A stretch of 64,000 nucleotides of DNA, taken from assembly GCF_018812025.1 (NCBI RefSeq), contig NC_063045.1:48552691-48616690 (forward strand), given 5' to 3'. Shown here piece by piece: positions 21,188 through 32,784 of this stretch. The stretch is from Megalobrama amblycephala (lineage: Eukaryota; Chordata; Actinopteri; Cypriniformes; Xenocyprididae). The first letter of the stretch is position 1. Every line of letters begins with the position of its first letter. The notes beneath the pieces are model-generated. The model searched no databases. It was not told where the DNA came from and saw only the letters and a program-made list of their open reading frames with translations. The position numbers were made by a program, and so were the translations under genes.

Positions 21188-21689
21188 TAGTTTGAAATAG
21201 TTTTAGTACTTTTTTTTAATAAAAAAAAAAATAGTAGGAAGTATGCAGTATATACTGCAAAGTATGCACTGAGAAGTAGGCCTACCATTGTAAACATAAT
21301 TAAATGTTAAATATAATTAACGTTAAATGTACAGAACACCAAAGCAATAAAATCTCAGATATATAATTAGGCCTATTATTATGACCATGGCTATGTTTCC
21401 TAGAGCGAGATTGACACAGCCTAAGTGTGTGTGTGTGTGTGTGTACTTGTATTATGGTGACAGTGTGTCAAGCTGAATGCATAATTCAGGTGGACCGTCT
21501 ACAGTGCTGATGGGGAAGAAACAGTAAGGTCAACACAGACTGAAACATATGAGGAATGTAATACAGCAGCAAAGCATATTATTCCAGTCTGACAAGCCAA
21601 AGTTTGTTTGCGTGTGCTGTGTTACATGTCATGAGATTTTGATGTGCCTGACATGGACTGTTTAAGGTGAAGGTGGACTGGATGACTGG
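21188..21689. other. No gene seen; short (GT)n
   Basis: Contains a (GT)n run at 21424-21443. Nothing else was recognised. Confidence 0.5.
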
Positions 21690-21812
21690 AAGTGGGAGAG
21701 GAAATTGGACATTTTGAGTACTTTGGAGGAAAAACAAACTATTAAAATCATGGAATTTTCCGAGATGCAGATCGCAAATGTCACCGTTAGCAATCCAAAC
21801 ACCATGGCAGAT
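21690..21812. repeat. Diverged duplicate of 17941-18062
   Basis: Same-orientation match described under the partner. It lies about 150 bp from the left end of the Tc1 element and is not part of it. Confidence 0.6.
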
Positions 21813-21961
21813 GTTTGTTTGATTGTTGTTGTTGTTAGAAACGAAGAAAATTTCACTAATGAGCGAGCAGCATACATCAAACATCCATCTTTCAAACTGT
21901 GTTTTTTGCCTCGCCTTTATACTGTAGAGTTCTCTGGTAGAATTTCTCTGGAAATTATATA

Positions 21962-23531
21962 CAGGGGCGTGTCATATAATTAGAATATCATCAAAAAGTT
22001 GATTTATTTCACTAATTCCATTCAAAAAGTGAAACTTGTATATTATATTCATTCATTACACACAGACTGATATATTTCAAATGTTTATTTCTTTTAATTT
22101 TGATGATTATAACTGACAACTAAGGAAAATCCCAAATTCAGTATCTCAGAAAATTAGAATATTACTTAAGACCAATACAAAGAAAGGATTTTTAGAAATC
22201 TTGGCCAACTGAAAAGTATGAACATGAAAAGTATGAGCATGTACAGCACTCAATACTTAGTTGGGGCTCCTTTTGCCTGAATTACTGCAGCAATGTGGTG
22301 TTGCATGGAGTCGATCAGTCTGTCGATCAGGCGTTATGAGAGCCCAGGTTGCTCTGATAGTGGCCTTCAGCTCTTCTGCATTGTTGGGTCTAGCATATCG
22401 CAACTTCCTCTTCACAATACCCCATAGATTTTCTATGGGGTTAAGGTCAGGCGAGTTTGCTGGCCAGTTAAGAATAGGGATACCATGGTCCTTAAACCAG
22501 GTACTGGTAGCTTTGGCAGGTGCCAAGTCCTGTTGGAAAATGAAATCTGCATCTCCATAAAGTTGGTCAGCAGCAGGAAGCATGAAGTGCTCTAAAACTT
22601 CCTGGTATACGGCTGCGTTGACCTTGGGCCTCAGAAAACACAGTGGACCAACACCAGCAGATGACATGGCACCCCAAACCATCACTGACTGTGGAAACTT
22701 TACACTGGACCTCAAGCAACGTGGATTCTGTGCCTTTCCTCTCTTCCTCCAGACTCTGGGACCCTGATTTCCAAAGGAAATGCAAAATTTACTTTCATCA
22801 GAGAACATAACTTTGGACTACTCAGCAGCAGTCCAGTCCTTTTTGTCTTTAGATGCTTCTGATGCTGTCTGTTGTTCAAGAGTGGCTTGACACAAGGAAT
22901 GCGACAGCTGAAACCCATGTCTTGCATACGTCTGTGCGTAGTGGTTCTTGAAGCACTGACTCCAGCTGCAGTCCACTCTTTGTGAATCTCCCCCACATTT
23001 TTGAATGGGTTTTGTTTCACAATCCTCTCCAGGGTGCGGTTATCCCTATTGCTTGTATACTTTTTTCTACCACATCTTTTCCTTCCCTTCGCCTCTCTAT
23101 TAATGTGCTTGGACACAGAGCTCTGTGAACAGCCAGCCTCTTTTGCAATGACCTTTTGTGCCTTGCCCTCCTTGTGCAAGGTGTCAATGGTCGTTTTTTG
23201 GACAACTGTCAAGTCAGCAGTCTTCCCCATGATTGTGTAGCCTACAGAACTAGACTGAGAGACCATTTAAAGGCCTTTGCAGGTTTTTTGAGTTAATTAA
23301 CTGATTAGAGTGTGGCACCAGGTGTCTTCAATATTGAACCTTTTCACAGTATTCTAATTTTCTGAGATACTGAATTTGGGATTTTCCTTAGTTGTCAGTT
23401 ATAATCATCAAAATTAAAAGAAATAAACATTTAAAATATATAATGTGTGTATATGTCTGTGTGTAATGAATGAATATAATATACAAGTTTCACTTTTTGA
23501 ATGGAATTAGTGAAATAAATCAACTTGATAT
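21962..23531 (-). mobile_element. Tc1-type DNA transposon, inactive, right end truncated
   Basis: Inverted repeats of about 200 bp: left 21962-22170 (CAGGGGCGTGTCATATAATT after TA at 21960-21961) and right about 23345-23531. The two share GATACTGAATTTGGGATTTT, CCTTAGTTGTCAGTTATAAT and ATTTATTTCACTAATTCC-type words. The right repeat loses homology at 23531 and lacks the terminal 28 bp or so, plus 7 bp internally. A broken transposase gene lies between. Such elements cut and paste at TA sites; with one terminus gone this copy cannot be mobilised. Confidence 0.85.
22257..23230 (-). pseudogene. Tc1-type transposase pseudogene
   Basis: It starts at an ATG at 23230 (a longer in-frame Met at 23266 is possible). 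The N-terminal part has a paired-like helix-turn-helix (TVVQKTTIDTLHKEG ... CSQSSVSKHI) and a basic second DNA-binding segment. The catalytic part carries FSDESKF, FQQDLAPAK and NSPDLNPIENLW, the three acidic positions of the DD34E core, although the His usual after the second Asp region is changed. The gene is broken by a frame change near 22841-22856, an in-frame TAG at 22818-22820 and a second frame change near 22320-22335. Tc1 transposases are about 340 residues; the pieces sum to about that. Confidence 0.88.
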
Positions 23532-23574
23532 TTGTCTGTGTTTCACCCAACTGCTAGAGGGTTACACTGTAGCT

Positions 23575-23790
23575 TTAACAAAAATAAATTTAACCTAGGT
23601 TAATGTTAAAATATACCTAATATAGTTAATGTTCATTCATTCATAATACATTATATAAAATAAATATATTCATACAACTTGAAATGTTGATTAATACATT
23701 CTATAAAAATATTAGTCACTGTTACTAGTTCATGATACCAAATGCTTTAACTAATGTTTTGAACTCATTTGAACCTTATTGTAAGGAGAC
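23575..23790. repeat. Fragment of a small fish fold-back element
   Basis: Contains AACCTAGGTTAATGTTAAAA and TAGTTAATGTTCATTCATTC words and ends GAACCTTATTGTAAG, a terminus type seen in many short fish elements (GGTTCATT ... CTTTACAATAAGG). The left end is not clear. Confidence 0.45.
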
Positions 23791-24623
23791 TGTTTGTATA
23801 CAGTGCATGCACAGAAGTGAATTTGTTGTTTATTTGAATGTGTAAACAGTCTCGACTGCAGTTGGGTGACACCTTAAAAACAGACCTTTAGTAAATAATT
23901 GTATAAAGGAGCCTGGTACAGCACACTTTCTGTATTGTGAAATGACAAGCATTTCCCCCTCTCTTTCTCCTGTTCTGATAAGAACGTTGTCGGGCTAAAT
24001 TATTACACGAAAGGTTCTACACTGCCAAGCCTTTCATGACAGACAAACATAAACATATATGGCAAGCACTGACTGTAATTTTACCATTCTAGTTGACCTC
24101 CAGACTCCCAAATCCTGTTCCTATTCCCAAACCCCTATAATAACATTTTGCAATCCACCAGGAATACATGCTGTATGACAGAAGAAATACATTTAAATGC
24201 ATTTGCTAAGCTGCACATCACGCTGACCTTTAACTCAAACGAGACGCCAAAACAAAAAGCTGGTTAGCGGTTTAGTTATGCAGCGAGATGTGCTTATGAC
24301 TCAAGTGTTTACTGTTTTTTTTTTCTTTCTTAATGATGTGGCATTCCCCTCTGGTAGCATTCAAAGTTCAGTATAGAGAGAAACTCCACGTCCCGAGAGT
24401 CACAAAAACCAGTGTTGTCAGCATTCTGCTCCATCTCTCTGTATATTCATTATCCCTCTTTTTCTGGCAATTAGGCCTGATCTCTCACCTCTTCCTGCTT
24501 CCACACCATCCCTTCCTCTGAGTGGTGGTGGGAGAGCTATCGCACTTTCCTCATGTGTCAGGGCTTTTTCCACGGCTGCAGTATGATAGAAGAGAGCTGA
24601 TGTGATTTTTATATGACTGACCC
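23791..24623. other. No gene seen
   Basis: Low-copy DNA without supported features. Confidence 0.5.
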
Positions 24624-24790
<167 letters not shown>

Positions 24791-25335
24791 TTCAGTCTAT
24801 CCATTTATGAGTCAGTTAGTCAGTCAATTCTTCTATCTATCAATCAGTCTCTCACAGGGATAATCTGTTTATATGGCACATGCATATTGATTGACGTATC
24901 GGTTGGGCGGTGTGTCACGGAAGCCTGTAACCTTGGCACAGCTGAGCGGGACTCCCACAGACCGCACAACACATGTACTGTAGCTAAAAGTGCAGCAGTC
25001 GTTGAAGTTCACAGAGTGACTCATATTTTTCCTCTGAAAGGAGGGATTGTATAATTTGGCAAGGAGAGTGAAAGCAAGAGCCCATCTGTTGAAAAGGTCG
25101 AGATCTGAGCTTCAGACTTAGATGTTAGGAAGTCAGAGTACAAAGCGTTCATTACAAGGCAGAAGTTTGTGGAATGGTCAATGAAAGGTCACCAAAAGGT
25201 CAAAAGCCCATCAAACTGATCATTTCTCCGCCAAAACTGGAAGTCATATACAGAGCACAGAGTGCGATATTAAAAACTGATTTAATGTTCAAAACAACCT
25301 TATTATATATTTTCTTGTGTAATTATTTGTAGTAG
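24791..25335. other. No gene seen
   Basis: Low-copy DNA between a microsatellite and a TTAA element. Confidence 0.5.
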
Positions 25336-25339
25336 TTAA

Positions 25340-25920
25340 AGGGGACATATCATGAAAATCTGACTTTTTCTGTGTTTTAAGTGCTATAATCACGGTGCAT
25401 CCATCAACCCAAAAAAATGTGAAAAAGGACAGCCCAGTAACTTTGTTTTTGGTAAGCCTTTCTCTGAAAGCATGTGAATAAACGAGCAGATCAGAATTCG
25501 TTCCCTATAGTGACTTATCTTATTATAATATTACCACCCATTAATCTGCATGTTTCCCCCACCCACGGTGCTGCCATTTTGTTTTCACAAGCGAGGCAAA
25601 GCTGCAGATGAAGAAAATGTAAGTATTTTTTAAGTAATGCAATGTGTTTCTTCGGTTTAGGCAGCTCCACTTTCCATGTGCTTTCCCTTAGCCTCCATAT
25701 GCTCTATTACTAAATGCTAGCACAAACAGAAGTTGTTCATTTGCATTTAAAGGGACACACACAAAAACACAGTGTTTTCGCTCACACCCAAATAGGGGCA
25801 AATTTGTCAAGTAATAATAAATGATCTGTGGGGTATTTTGAGCTGAAACTTCACAGACACATTCTGGGGACACCAGAGACTTATATTACATCTTGTGAAA
25901 AGGGACATAATAGGTTTCCT
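25340..25920 (-). mobile_element. TTAA-flanked fold-back element
   Basis: 581 bp with TTAA on both sides (25336-25339 and 25921-25924). The left end is AGGGGACATATCATG; the right end inverted is AGGAAACCTATTATGTCCC. The reverse complement of its right part shares about 70 bp with the left part of the element at 51872 (GATGTAATATAAGTCT ... GTGTCTGTGAAGTTTCAGCT), so the two families are related. Non-coding. Kolobok/T2-like by target and termini. Confidence 0.75.
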
Positions 25921-25994
25921 TTAAGCTAGTAATTAATGCTTCCCTCACGTGCAATCGGAAATTTCCCCCTTCCCAGCATTTGGACATTGACTAG

Positions 25995-26477
25995 TGCTCT
26001 TTTATATGAATGAATGGGGCATTTATATAGCGCTTTCTTATGTATTACTGTAAACCCAAAGTGCTTTAAAATCATATCGGGGGTCTCTGTCCTCAACCAC
26101 CATCAGTGTGCTGCGTCCACTTGGATGATGCGATGGCAGCCACCGTACAATGGCGCCAGTGCACTCACCACACACCAGCTGTAGGTGGATAGGAGAGAAA
26201 GTGATAGAGCCAATTCAATGGATGAGGATTATTAGGAGGCCATGATTGGTAAGGGCCAACAGAGGGAATTTGACCAGGACACCGGGGTTAAACCCCAACT
26301 CTTTTTATGAGAAGTGGTATGGGATTTTAATAACCACAGAGAGTCAGGACCTCGGTTTAATGGTGCTTGTTATAGTGTAGTGTCCCTGTCACCATACTGG
26401 GGCGTTAAGGACCCACTCAGACCACAGAGTGAGAACCCCCTGCTGGCCTCACTAACACCTCTTCCAGCAGCAACCTA
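25995..26477 (-). mobile_element. 5S-type SINE (SINE3-like), body and tail, first part
   Basis: Read on the minus strand this is the body and 3' tail of a common fish retroposon: AGTCAGGACCTCGG complement, a GTGTGTGGTGAG stretch, CATCATCCAAGTGGACGC and the tail word AAAGCGCTATATAAATGCCC. The 5' head lies at 27020-27110, separated by a 542-bp insertion. Confidence 0.7.
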
Positions 26478-27019
26478 CACTCTAAAAAATGCTGGGTTAA
26501 AAACAACCCAAGTTGGGTTGAAAATGGACAAACCCAGCAATTGGGTTGTTTTAACCCAGCGGTAGGGTTAAATGTTTGTTTAAAAACTATTGTTTAAAAA
26601 TTACTGTATTGCTTAATTAAAATGAACCCAAAGTATGTTGGAAATGAACATTTATTAATGTTCAATGAATAATTATTAAACAATAAACATTTATTAAATT
26701 GCTTATTAATAAATTTATATTAATAAACTATTAAAATATTACATTTATATTAATAAAATATTAAAGCTTATTAATAAACATTCACCTTTTGTCTATTATT
26801 GTTGCCTCTAATTGCATCTGGTTTTTAATTTCCCAACTATTTTGGGTTCATTTTAAGCTAGCCATATAGCAATTTTTAAACAATAGTTGGTTTAAATAAA
26901 ACTACCCAGCAGGTTGGGCAATCATTTAACCCAACCGCTGGGTTAAAACAACCCAATCGCTGGGTTTGTCCATTTTCAACCCAACTTGGGTTGTTTTTAA
27001 CCCAGCATTTTTTAGAGTG
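26478..27019. mobile_element. Fold-back element (CACTCTAAAAAATGCTGGGTT ends) inside the SINE
   Basis: 542 bp with near-perfect arms of about 93 bp. The start is CACTCTAAAAAATGCTGGG and the end CCCAGCATTTTTTAGAGTG; both arms contain AACAACCCAAGTTGGGTTG and GACAAACCCAGC. The centre is AT-rich and non-coding. Flanks show no clear target duplication. The type is common in fish. Confidence 0.85.
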
Positions 27020-27110
27020 GGGGTCTCGCATCCAGGTACTAACCAGGCTCAACCCTGCTTAGCTTCAGTGGGCAAACCGTCTTGGGCTACAGGATGATAT
27101 GGCTGTGGCT
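27020..27110 (-). mobile_element. 5S rRNA-derived head of the SINE, second part
   Basis: The minus strand reads GAAGCTAAGCAGGGTTGAGC, CTGGTTAGTACCTGGATG and CGAGACC, the internal promoter region of 5S rRNA with a few changes. 5S-derived heads define the SINE3 group of fish. Too diverged and incomplete to be a 5S gene. Confidence 0.75.
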
Positions 27111-27426
27111 TAATACGTTAATGACATTAATTAGGGGACGTTTACAAGGCAGATATCTGAAACCATTTAGCTGCGTGCAATTTCACATCTGGAAGAGAGG
27201 CATATGCATGTTTTTTGTCCGTATGTTTGTTCTCTGAATCAAACATATGCGCATTTGAGAAATGATTGTAAGATCAAATGTTCGATGGCTTCTACAAAAC
27301 ATTTCATAGATGAGGCCCAGGGTTTATTCCTGCTTTCTGGGAAAATCTTATTAAAGCCAAAATAACAACCATATAAACATTCTGTAAAACCGAACCGTGA
27401 AATGAAATAAATGAAATGAGTTTGTT
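27111..27426. other. No gene seen
   Basis: Low-copy DNA after the SINE; nothing recognised. Confidence 0.4.
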
Positions 27427-27840
27427 TCACACAAATAATATTGAAAGTTCATTAATAGAAAAAAAGTTGTGTGAACTCAAAATTTGATTGTAGTAAGCTG
27501 AACTTAATATGATTGAGTTGCAGCAGATTTCTAATTCCCAGCATGCTTTGATTAAGACAGTATAAGGAAAATAAATGTTGAAATTATGTGTTATTTTGTG
27601 TGTTTTTGCACAAGACATAAGTAAATGGGAGACATAAGTCAATGTTTAATGTTGTGTTCTGACACACCTGTGCACCACACTGGCCTTGCTCCACTCCCAC
27701 GGCTCTCAGCCCCACCCCACTTGTCACAAAAATGTTCAGTTCTTCTAACTTGAAAAAATTAGTTAGTTTACTTAAATGTTTTAAGGTAATAAGTTTCCTC
27801 AAATGTTTAGAGTATTCTGAACTTATTGAGTTGTACAGTG
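27427..27840. repeat. Possible small non-autonomous element
   Basis: The left part contains AACTCAAAATTTGATTGTAG and GATTGAGTTGCAGCAGATTT; the right part contains AACTTGAAAAAATTAGTTAG and ends TTGAGTTGTACAGTG. The layout resembles the CACTGTAAAA element at 41338-41570. Boundaries are uncertain. Confidence 0.4.
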
Positions 27841-28194
27841 TATCTATCTAGTCAGCTTACTGACAATTCTGGAATTTCGGTTAAATACAAGCTATTTTTG
27901 CTATAAAACATACAATATGTTTCAAATGGTTATTCATACATGTAAATATGCACTACTTTAACAACAAGACAAGGCGACTGTAGTGGAAGAAAACAAATAA
28001 AGACAGCAGCAGTTGTTCTCCCCTCCACCATTTTTAAAGTTTATGGCACACCCAACTCAGGAAATCAAAATTATCCTTAACTTCTCAGTGGTAAATATGA
28101 CTTGAGAGGGCGTTCATGTCCAATTTTCAACTAGGAAACTCTAATTAATTACGATAGCATGTAAAGGCAGCATTAGTAACCGTCACAACCACAG
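27841..28194. other. No gene seen
   Basis: Low-copy DNA; nothing recognised. Confidence 0.4.
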
Positions 28195-28318
28195 TTTGCT
28201 ACGGGGTGCTTCTCCCAAAGCCAACTATGGTCGCAAGTTCCGTCGTTACCAACACAATTCAATGGAACTTGCGACCATAGTTGGCTGTGGTTGGGAAACA
28301 CACCCCAGAACACCTAGC
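28195..28318. mobile_element. Short hairpin repeat (CCAACTATGGTCGCAAGTTCC arms)
   Basis: Perfect 21-bp arms, one at about 28222-28242 and its inverse at about 28265-28285, around a loop of roughly 20 nt. Outer flanks (CTACGGGGTGCTTCTCCCAAAG and GGGAAACACACCCC) extend the pairing imperfectly. A widespread fish hairpin element type. Confidence 0.7.
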
Positions 28319-29820
28319 ACCACTCCCATTTTCTTCAGAAGATATATAAAAAGTTTATAAGTAGGCTATAAATCTGTGTTATCAAACATGCACACAAGCC
28401 AATGCTTCTTCCAGTAATGTTCATGCTGTGCCAAAATCGGTAACGATTCCTCAAAAGCTCCGAACATGAAAGTGAGCACATTCCCGGAGTCTGAATCCAA
28501 ACCTTGCACCTCTAGAGTCCAAACCTAATTCTTCTTTATGTATAATGAGGACCCATGAGACTAACTTTTAAGAGTAAATAACATTAGTGGTTTTGTTCCC
28601 AATACATTTAGCATGACATGATAAACACAGACTCGAGACTGCGCTCCTCTCAGTGCTCACAAGACACAAATCTTTGAAATGTAATTTGTGGGAAATGGTT
28701 CGGTCTGTGCTGCCTTTAAACTGACAGTAAGGAATGAGAGGTTGTGTGAGATTTCATTGAGTTTAAAACCAGCTAGTGGAAGAACGGGAGAAATACTCTA
28801 CTTTACTTGACATGTTTATTGCCTTATAAAGATATACAACCCTTTTTTTGTCTTTTATATTCTACAGATAGAGGACTGAGTATTGTTTTTTAGCTTGGGT
28901 GTTGCTATGTAGTTGTTTGGGCTTTCTGGGTGGTTGCTAGGTGGTTGCAAAGTTCAAACTCTAAACTCTAAGTCTCTTATGATATTCTGGTCACCTAAAA
29001 AGTGTAATACTTAGGGTTAGGGATTTATTGAAATCCTTAACCCTAAGCATTAGCAATAATAATAGGTCAACCGAGCTAAACAACCAAAGGAATAACAAGT
29101 GAAGTGCTTTTAAATTCAGAAGGTAAACTCAACAAGGCTCCAAGGTTTTCAAAACAAGCCAAGGTACAGACTGGACTCGGAAAGAAAATCAACATCTGAC
29201 ATCCCTACTGAGTTCACAGTTCTTAGTGCCCTGGTGTGTGACCAGTTTCTAAATGGCTTCATCAGCACTTTAAAACACTAATGTGTGTGTTGCTGCACCT
29301 CCCAGAGACAAACAATATTGTATGTCAGTTGACCATGTTCCTCTGGGAGGACAAGCACAGGCTGCATGACTCCTCCTCTCACGCAATGTTGTTTTGTCTT
29401 TCTTTTCATGCATGTCTCATGCTTGCTTGTAATTCAGGTGTCTTATTTCCAATTAAGTATGATAAATTACCTTGAACAAATGTTCTAAAACAATATTTAA
29501 CCAGTCTGTCATCATTTACTCATGCACATGTTATTCCAAACCAGTTTCATTGAACACAAAAGGTGAAATTCTCAAAAAAATTCTTTTCAGTATTATGAAA
29601 GTAAATAGGGACAGGTAATGTCAAGCTCCAAACTGATTAAAAAACTCCATAAAGGCACCCTAAAAATGTTCCATACGACTCATACTCTCAAAGTTTGCAT
29701 GACAAACACCTTGAAATGTAGCCTCAAGACTCAATGTAGTCTCAGTGTAGTTTAGTGCAATCTTTACCACTTTATAAGTGATCTGCAAATACACATGCAC
29801 TATACATACTGTAATATATA
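28319..29820. other. No gene seen
   Basis: About 1.5 kb. A small inverted pair, CTTAGGGTTAGGGATTT with AATCCTTAACCCTAAGC, lies at 29009-29048. A short GGTGGTTGCTAGG repeat piece is near 28905-28955. No gene is supported. Confidence 0.5.
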
Positions 29821-30759
29821 TACAGTACAGTCCAAAAGTTTGGAACCACTAAGATTTTTAATGTTTTTAAAAGAAGTTTCGTCTGCTCACCAAGGCTACA
29901 TTTATTTAATTAAAAATACAGTAAAAAAAAAAACAGTAATATTGTGAAATATTATTACAATTTAAAATAACTGTGTACTATTTAAATATATTTGACAAAG
30001 TAATTTATTCCTGTGATGCAAAGCTGAATTTTCAGCATCGTTACTCCAGTCTTCAGTGTCACATGATCCTTCAGAAATCATTCTAATATGCTGATTTGCT
30101 GCTCAATAAACATTTATGATTATTTTCAATGTTGAAAACAGTTGTGTACTTTTTTTTTTCAGGATTCCTTGATGAATAGAAAGTTCAAAAGAACAGCATT
30201 TATCTGAAATACAAAGCTTCTGTAGCATTATACACTACCGTTCAAAAGTTTGGGGTCAGTAAGAATTTTATTTTAATTTTTTTGAAAAGAAATTAAAGAA
30301 ATGAATACTTTTATTCAGCAAGGATGCATTAAATCAATCAAAAGTGGCAGTAAAGACATTTACAAAAGATTAGATTTCAGATAAACACTGTTCTTTTGAA
30401 CTTTCTATTCATCAAATAATCCTGAAAAAAAAATATTGTACACAAATATTTTGTACAATTGTACACATTAAATGTTTCTTGAGCAGCAGATCAGCATATT
30501 AGAATGATTTCTGAAGGATCATGTGACACTGAAGATTGGAGTAATGATGCTGAAAATTCAGCTTTGCCATCACAGGAATAAATTACTTTGTGAAATATAT
30601 TCAAATAGAAAACAGTTATTTTAAATTGTAATAATATTTCACAATATTACTGTTTTTACTGTATTTTTAATTAAATAAATGTAGCCTTGGTGAGCAGACG
30701 AAACTTCTTTTAAAAACATTAAAAATCTTAGTGGTTCCAAACTTTTGGACTGTACTGTA
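29821..30759. mobile_element. 0.94-kb palindrome of the ACTACCGTTCAAAAG fold-back family
   Basis: Outer ends are TACAGTACAGTCCAAAAGTT and its inverse, AACTTTTGGACTGTACTGTA. The arms of about 390 bp (29821-30213 and about 30370-30759) pair closely. The central 160 bp hold another family terminus, ACACTACCGTTCAAAAGTTT, at about 30230, so this looks like two copies joined head to head. The palindrome is flanked by TA repeats on both sides. Non-coding. Related fragments lie at 3905-4195 and 44741-45125. Confidence 0.8.
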
Positions 30760-31735
30760 TATATATATACCAATTAAATGTATTTCGATGTACAATGTGA
30801 TTAAACTACAGCCTCACTTTTCTGTCCACTGGAGATAAACCCAAACAGAGAAAGGAAGACACCACTGGGGAGGTAGAACAATTTATATTTATCAGTGTCC
30901 ATCCTATAACGGGTTCCCCGAGGGAGAGGGAGGGTGGAAAGGGGGAACATTATCCTCTTTACTCCGGATTAAAGCGGCCTTGTGATTGACCCTACTACTT
31001 TCTGGATTGTGTGATCCTGATGTGACAGGTGCTTGTGTCAGATGATGTTGAATAGGGACATTAACCCCCTTTGCCCTACGCGGAGACATACAGGACACAG
31101 GGACATTAACACTCTCACCTTACACAGACACAGAGATTTACAGCTTTTTACTGTGGCTGCTTGGCTCAGCAAAGAAGTCATGACAGATTTATTGGGTACA
31201 GTCAGACAAATATATCCTAAACAAAACATTAAAATATAGGCTATTAATTATGGTATTAAGGATAATAATTATAGTTTTAAAAATAATAAATATACCTTTC
31301 AGCCTGTCTAATATCTAAATCTGACTGAACAATCTGACATTATCACGACCAAACACTCAAATATTTTTCATAAATTGCAAGGCTCTTATCTTATTTTTTA
31401 AGCTAAAATCCCTCAACACTCATGATAGTTATTAAATCTTATAAATGGATTTTTTCAACCCCCTTAAGACTTCATCTTGGAAAACAAGAGCCCTAAAATA
31501 AGGAAAGATCGCTCCTCCTATCTTTCCGTCGACAGAGGGAAAGTGAGAGCAGACAGGTAGCATATAGTTTCATCCACAAAACATGAGACAGGCTTTGAGA
31601 CGAACGGACACACATTAGATTTCCTATTAGCTGCAGGTCTGTCTGGGGAAAAGAAAGCAGGATGGAAGCATATTTAGAATTAATGTGAGACGACAGAGGG
31701 TCTCACTCCGTCTTTCCTTTGCTCCTCTAGTGATG
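30760..31735. other. No gene seen
   Basis: Low-copy DNA; short frames near 30904-31239 overlap on both strands without support. Confidence 0.5.
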
Positions 31736-32241
31736 AGTCAATTCCGCGAATCGGTTCTTTCGAACAGTCCGTTTTGAAGAACGGTTCAAAAGAGAGAATT
31801 CCGTGATTCTTTTCATAACGTGGTCCCTGACATTCCGCGTGTCATATAACAGGCTTTAAAACGTTTTTAAAAACTATATGTGGGCACACACATGCTTTCC
31901 GTTTACATTTTATCAATAAGGGTGTTTATTGTAATACAACGTCTCACAGTTCAGTTTCTTCCAGCCACGATTCAGCTCATAATAGCTACTAACATCCATA
32001 TCGATATTAAAATCAACTCATACTGACACAACTGTAAGGCAATTAATTCACAAACACATTTTCTAGTAGCCTAGGCCTACGTTTAGCCTTTACTTTTCGC
32101 TCTAGGCTGTCACTCATCAGTTCTCGACTCATTACGAACCGATTCATTTTAATTTGTGAGCCGTTCAGCTGATTCATTGAAAAGATTCGATTCAAATAGA
32201 ATGATTCTTTCACGAATCGGGCATCGCAAATACCCTCCCCG
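31736..32241. repeat. GATTCG/CGAATC-rich repeat, possible element
   Basis: Clusters of GCGAATCGGTTCTTTCG (near 31747) and CGAACCGATTCATT, GATTCGATTC and CACGAATCGG (near 32133-32220) sit at the two ends. This composition is typical of some fish hAT-type non-autonomous elements, but the arms do not align well, so the boundaries are tentative. Confidence 0.35.
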
Positions 32242-32771
32242 ACACCTCCCTCCAGTAGTGCTCCAGCTTTCAGACTCCTGAAGAGACACGCACCGGCTCC
32301 TGACATCCGTTAACCACCCGAGCATCTCTGGCATCCAAACGCAGTCACTTAAACAGAACAGTAATTTGACTCATCGTTAAAGTGGTATACATTACCGCAA
32401 CGCTGTTTTCCCGTCAAATCGACTGATATTCTAAAACTTTAAATGCTGTTGTTATGGCTAACTGAAAGGTTCTTGAGACAATTATAAGTGCTAAACTGAA
32501 ACAATTTTCGCTACGATCTCTCGGAGTCATAAAAAAATTGTCGGGGATTGCGAGACTTCCATGTCGGCGATGTTGTTTTCCATCTTAATCGATACCTGAG
32601 ACCAGGGGTCAAGAGTTAAGAATTTGTATTTGGTGCGGATCGCCTCACGTTTGAAGAGCATTAAAACAGATCAAACTTTTATCACATATGACACGGATTA
32701 TTAAAGATGAGACGCTTATTTTGACTATCACAGTGGGATAAAGTACAGCGCATCATCACCGCACCTTCAGG
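32242..32771 (+). promoter_or_regulatory. Possible 5' flank and 5' UTR of the candidate first exon
   Basis: Low-copy, relatively CpG-containing DNA before the ATG at 32772. An in-frame TAA at 32739-32741 shows that no longer N-terminus is possible without splicing. No TATA box is obvious. Confidence 0.25.
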
Positions 32772-32784
32772 ATGTTCCGGCGAG
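32772..32784 (+). CDS. Candidate first coding exon end with splice donor, gene not recognised
   Basis: ATG TTC CGG CGA G followed directly by GTAAGA, a consensus donor, would give Met-Phe-Arg-Arg and a phase-1 intron. The upstream in-frame stop at 32739-32741 makes this ATG the first of its frame. The surrounding 500 bp is low-copy and not of the repeat families around it. Four residues are far too few to identify a gene, and no second exon was found to 64 kb. If real, the rest of the window would be a large first intron. It may equally be chance, since the motif is short. Confidence 0.3.

Noticed and set aside
27020..27110. 5S rRNA gene
   Set aside because: Only the internal promoter part is present, with changes, and it continues into a SINE body; it is a 5S-derived SINE head.
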